A stretch of 58,668 nucleotides of DNA, from positions 1-58,668 of the forward strand of contig NZ_QASO01000026.1 in assembly GCF_003052605.1 (NCBI RefSeq). The letters are read 5' to 3'. This document shows, piece after piece, positions 57,243 through 58,668 of this stretch. The first letter of the stretch is position 1. Every line of letters begins with the position of its first letter. A program made the position numbers and the translations under genes. Source of the stretch: Ectopseudomonas oleovorans. Lineage in GTDB: Bacteria; Pseudomonadota; Gammaproteobacteria; Pseudomonadales; Pseudomonadaceae. The notes under the pieces were generated by a model. That model did not search any database. It saw nothing but the letters and a program-made list of their open reading frames with translations, and was not told where the DNA came from.

Positions 57243-57358
57243 GTAGGGTGGGGCGGGCGGCGTTGCGCTTTATCCCACATTGATCGCCATTGGTGGGCTA
57301 AAGCCCACCCTACAGATCGATGCTGAAGCTTAAGCGGAACGCTTCCCGCCCACCCTAC
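57243..57358. repeat. Palindrome cluster of the gtagggtggg type
   Basis: Units gtagggtggggcggg at 57243, gtgggctaaagcccaccctac at 57293-57313 and cttcccgcccaccctac at 57342-57358 form an inverted array. Same family as 4087-4139 and 16134-16289. Confidence 0.75.
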
Positions 57359-57379
57359 AAAGCCCCTACATAGCGTAAG

Positions 57380-58039
57380 TCAGTGGTGCGCCAGCTCCAG
57401 TACACGGTCGACCAGTTTGTTGATGCCCGACGCTGCCTCGGCGATGGACTGGGCGAGCATGTAGGCCGGCGTGGTCACCAGCTTGCGCTGGCTGTCTTCG
57501 ATGATGTCGCTGACCTCGCACTCATGGTGCTCGGCGCCCATCTGGGTCAGGGCGGCGGCGGTGTCATGATCGCTGCCGATGGTGCAGACCACGCCGGCAC
57601 CGAAGATCTTCGCCGCCAGTACCGGGGCGATGCACATCAGGCCGACCGGCTTGCCGGCATCGACGAAGGCCTTGCATGCGGCCAGTACGTCCGGCTGCAC
57701 GGTGCAGCCGGCGCCACTGGTGGCGAAGTCGGAGAGGTTCTTCGCTACGCCGAAGCCGCCGGGCAGGATCAGTGCGTCGAACTCGGCCACATGCAGCTCT
57801 TTTACGTCCTTGATCTTGCCGCGGGCAATGCGCGCCGATTCCACCAGGACGTTGCGCGTCTCGTCCATCTCGTCGCCGCTGTAGTGATCGACCACGTGCA
57901 ACTGCGGCACGTTGGGAGCGAAGCACTGCACCTCGGCGCCACGCTGGTCGAGGCGCAGCAGGGTGATCACGCTTTCATGGATCTCGGCGCCATCGTAGAC
58001 GCCACAGCCGGACAGAATCACTGCCACTTTCTTGCTCAT
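57380..58039 (-). CDS. elbB: ElbB-like isoprenoid biosynthesis glyoxalase (DJ-1/PfpI superfamily)
   Basis: 219-residue ES1/ElbB protein. The start MSKKVAVILSGCGVYDGAEI, then HVVDHYSGDEMDETRNVLVE, is diagnostic. DJ-1-type core: ALILPGGFGVAKNLSDFA and the nucleophile-elbow Cys in VGLMCIAPVLAAKIFG. E. coli ElbB has weak glyoxalase activity and was linked to isoprenoid output; the true role is unclear. The start at 58039 follows GGAGTCGAGC. Confidence 0.93.
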   Translation of the reverse strand: MSKKVAVILSGCGVYDGAEIHESVITLLRLDQRGAEVQCFAPNVPQLHVVDHYSGDEMDETRNVLVESARIARGKIKDVKELHVAEFDALILPGGFGVAKNLSDFATSGAGCTVQPDVLAACKAFVDAGKPVGLMCIAPVLAAKIFGAGVVCTIGSDHDTAAALTQMGAEHHECEVSDIIEDSQRKLVTTPAYMLAQSIAEAASGINKLVDRVLELAHH

Positions 58040-58214
58040 GCTCGACTCCTGGTGAGGAAAGACGCGACCTTCAGTGGGCGCGGGTGTTACCGAATCCTGG
58101 ATTGTCGCCAAATGCCACTTGCGCTGTCACTTGTCGCCGCGAAGCCTGGCGAACCTGCGCATAGGATGAATAACAGCGCATTCCCGACACAAAGTACAAC
58201 GATACGGCGCAGTC

Positions 58215-58610
58215 ATGGATTATGTTCTCTACGCAGTGCCCTTCTTCTTTCTGCTGATCGGCCTGGAGCTGCTCGCCGACCGCTGGCGCGGCATGCACAC
58301 CTATCGCCTGGCTGATGCAATCAACAGTCTCAGTGCTGGTGTTTTGTCGCAAGCCACCGGCCTGCTCACCAAGGTGCTCGGCCTGCTCACCTACGCCTTC
58401 GCCTGGGAGCATCTGGCGCTGTTCGAGTTGTCTGACAGCAGCCTCTGGGTGTGGCTCTTCGCCTTCGTCCTCTATGACTTCTGCTACTACTGGAACCACC
58501 GCCTGGGTCATGAGCGCAACGTGCTCTGGGCCGCGCATGCGGTGCACCACCAGAGCGAGGACTACAACCTTTCCACTGCGTTACGGCAAACCAGCACCGG
58601 CTTTATTTTC
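58215..58610 (+). pseudogene. Sterol desaturase/fatty acid hydroxylase family gene, interrupted
   Basis: Reading from ATG 58215: MDYVLYAVPFFFLLIGLELL and further membrane helices, then the di-iron histidine motifs HRLGH (HX3H, in YYWNHRLGHERN) and HAVHH (HX2HH, in WAAHAVHHQSEDYN). After STALRQTSTGFIF the family sequence stops and unrelated codons follow (HRKVKTTGFQPVS) that belong to a hairpin-bearing insertion. The family is normally about 270-400 residues, with at least one more His cluster, so only the first roughly 130 residues remain here. The 3' part may lie beyond the inserted element, outside the window. Confidence 0.85.
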
Positions 58611-58668
58611 CATCGAAAGGTTAAAACCACCGGCTTTCAGCCGGTGAGCTTTAGCGCCACCATGCGGG
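58611..58668. mobile_element. Probable IS200/IS605-type element terminus, cut by window edge
   Basis: Starting at about 58605-58611, the sequence changes to an AT-richer segment with a perfect hairpin CACCGGC-TTTCA-GCCGGTG (58628-58646), preceded by aaggttaaaac and followed by agctttagcg. Subterminal hairpins of this kind, without terminal inverted repeats, are typical of IS200/IS605 or IS1341 elements. No transposase sequence is within the window. The host TTTAT at 58602-58606 could be the short insertion target. Confidence 0.6.

Overview
The window is a GC-rich gammaproteobacterial chromosome segment. Gene content and gene order point to the genus Pseudomonas, probably the P. mendocina/oleovorans/pseudoalcaligenes side of it. 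From memory, the order from the kauB-like dehydrogenase to the elbB-like gene follows the PA5312-to-PA524x stretch of P. aeruginosa PAO1 closely, with local replacements. I could run no database search, so all family names rest on motifs, lengths and neighbours.

Layout. (1) 1-760: a mobile or island edge, with the 5' end of an IS66-type tnpB, gene-poor sequence, an intact tRNA-Arg(CCG) and, 60 bp away, a severed 5' half of a near-identical tRNA. (2) 1106-14223: amine and D-amino-acid catabolism: gabD-gabT, a cupin gene, a kauB/puuC-type dehydrogenase, an MFS carrier and a PuuB-type oxidase, then lrp divergent from dadA-ridA-dadX, then pauR. (3) 14337-23715: cytochrome c5, xpt, rep helicase, a GGDEF/EAL protein, a MATE pump, a LysR regulator and a chemoreceptor pseudogene. 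(4) 23717-29012: comM, ubiK, glnK-amtB with a nitrogen-control promoter, yjbQ, sutA. (5) 29191-36103: HAD-xerC-DUF484-dapF-lysA-lptM in one tight leftward cluster, an AraC regulator, cyaY-DUF1289, rnk. (6) 36189-42557: class I adenylate cyclase, small conserved genes, argH. (7) 42801-55016: algZ-algR-hemC-hemD-hemX-hemY-dsbH-algQ, an FKBP isomerase, algP, an ABC-F ATPase and an MscS-like protein. (8) 55080-58668: LysE exporter, yaiI-like, thioesterase and elbB-like genes, and a sterol-desaturase-family gene cut off by what looks like an IS200/IS605-type terminus at the right edge.

How genes work together. GabT and GabD convert GABA to succinate. The dehydrogenase, carrier and oxidase supply GABA or similar aldehydes from polyamines, and PauR, further along, is a known repressor of such genes. 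Lrp with DadA, RidA and DadX forms the D/L-alanine catabolic module. GlnK and AmtB are the ammonium sensor and channel. AlgZ/AlgR/AlgQ/AlgP regulate alginate and virulence functions, and the hem genes share that transcription direction.

No new defence, CRISPR, secretion or biosynthetic system was found. What stands out is genome decay and small repeats: a broken chemoreceptor, an apparent amtB leader remnant between glnK and amtB, a tRNA scar, an interrupted desaturase, many REP-type palindrome pairs (some supplying stop codons) and two copies of a larger inverted-repeat element.
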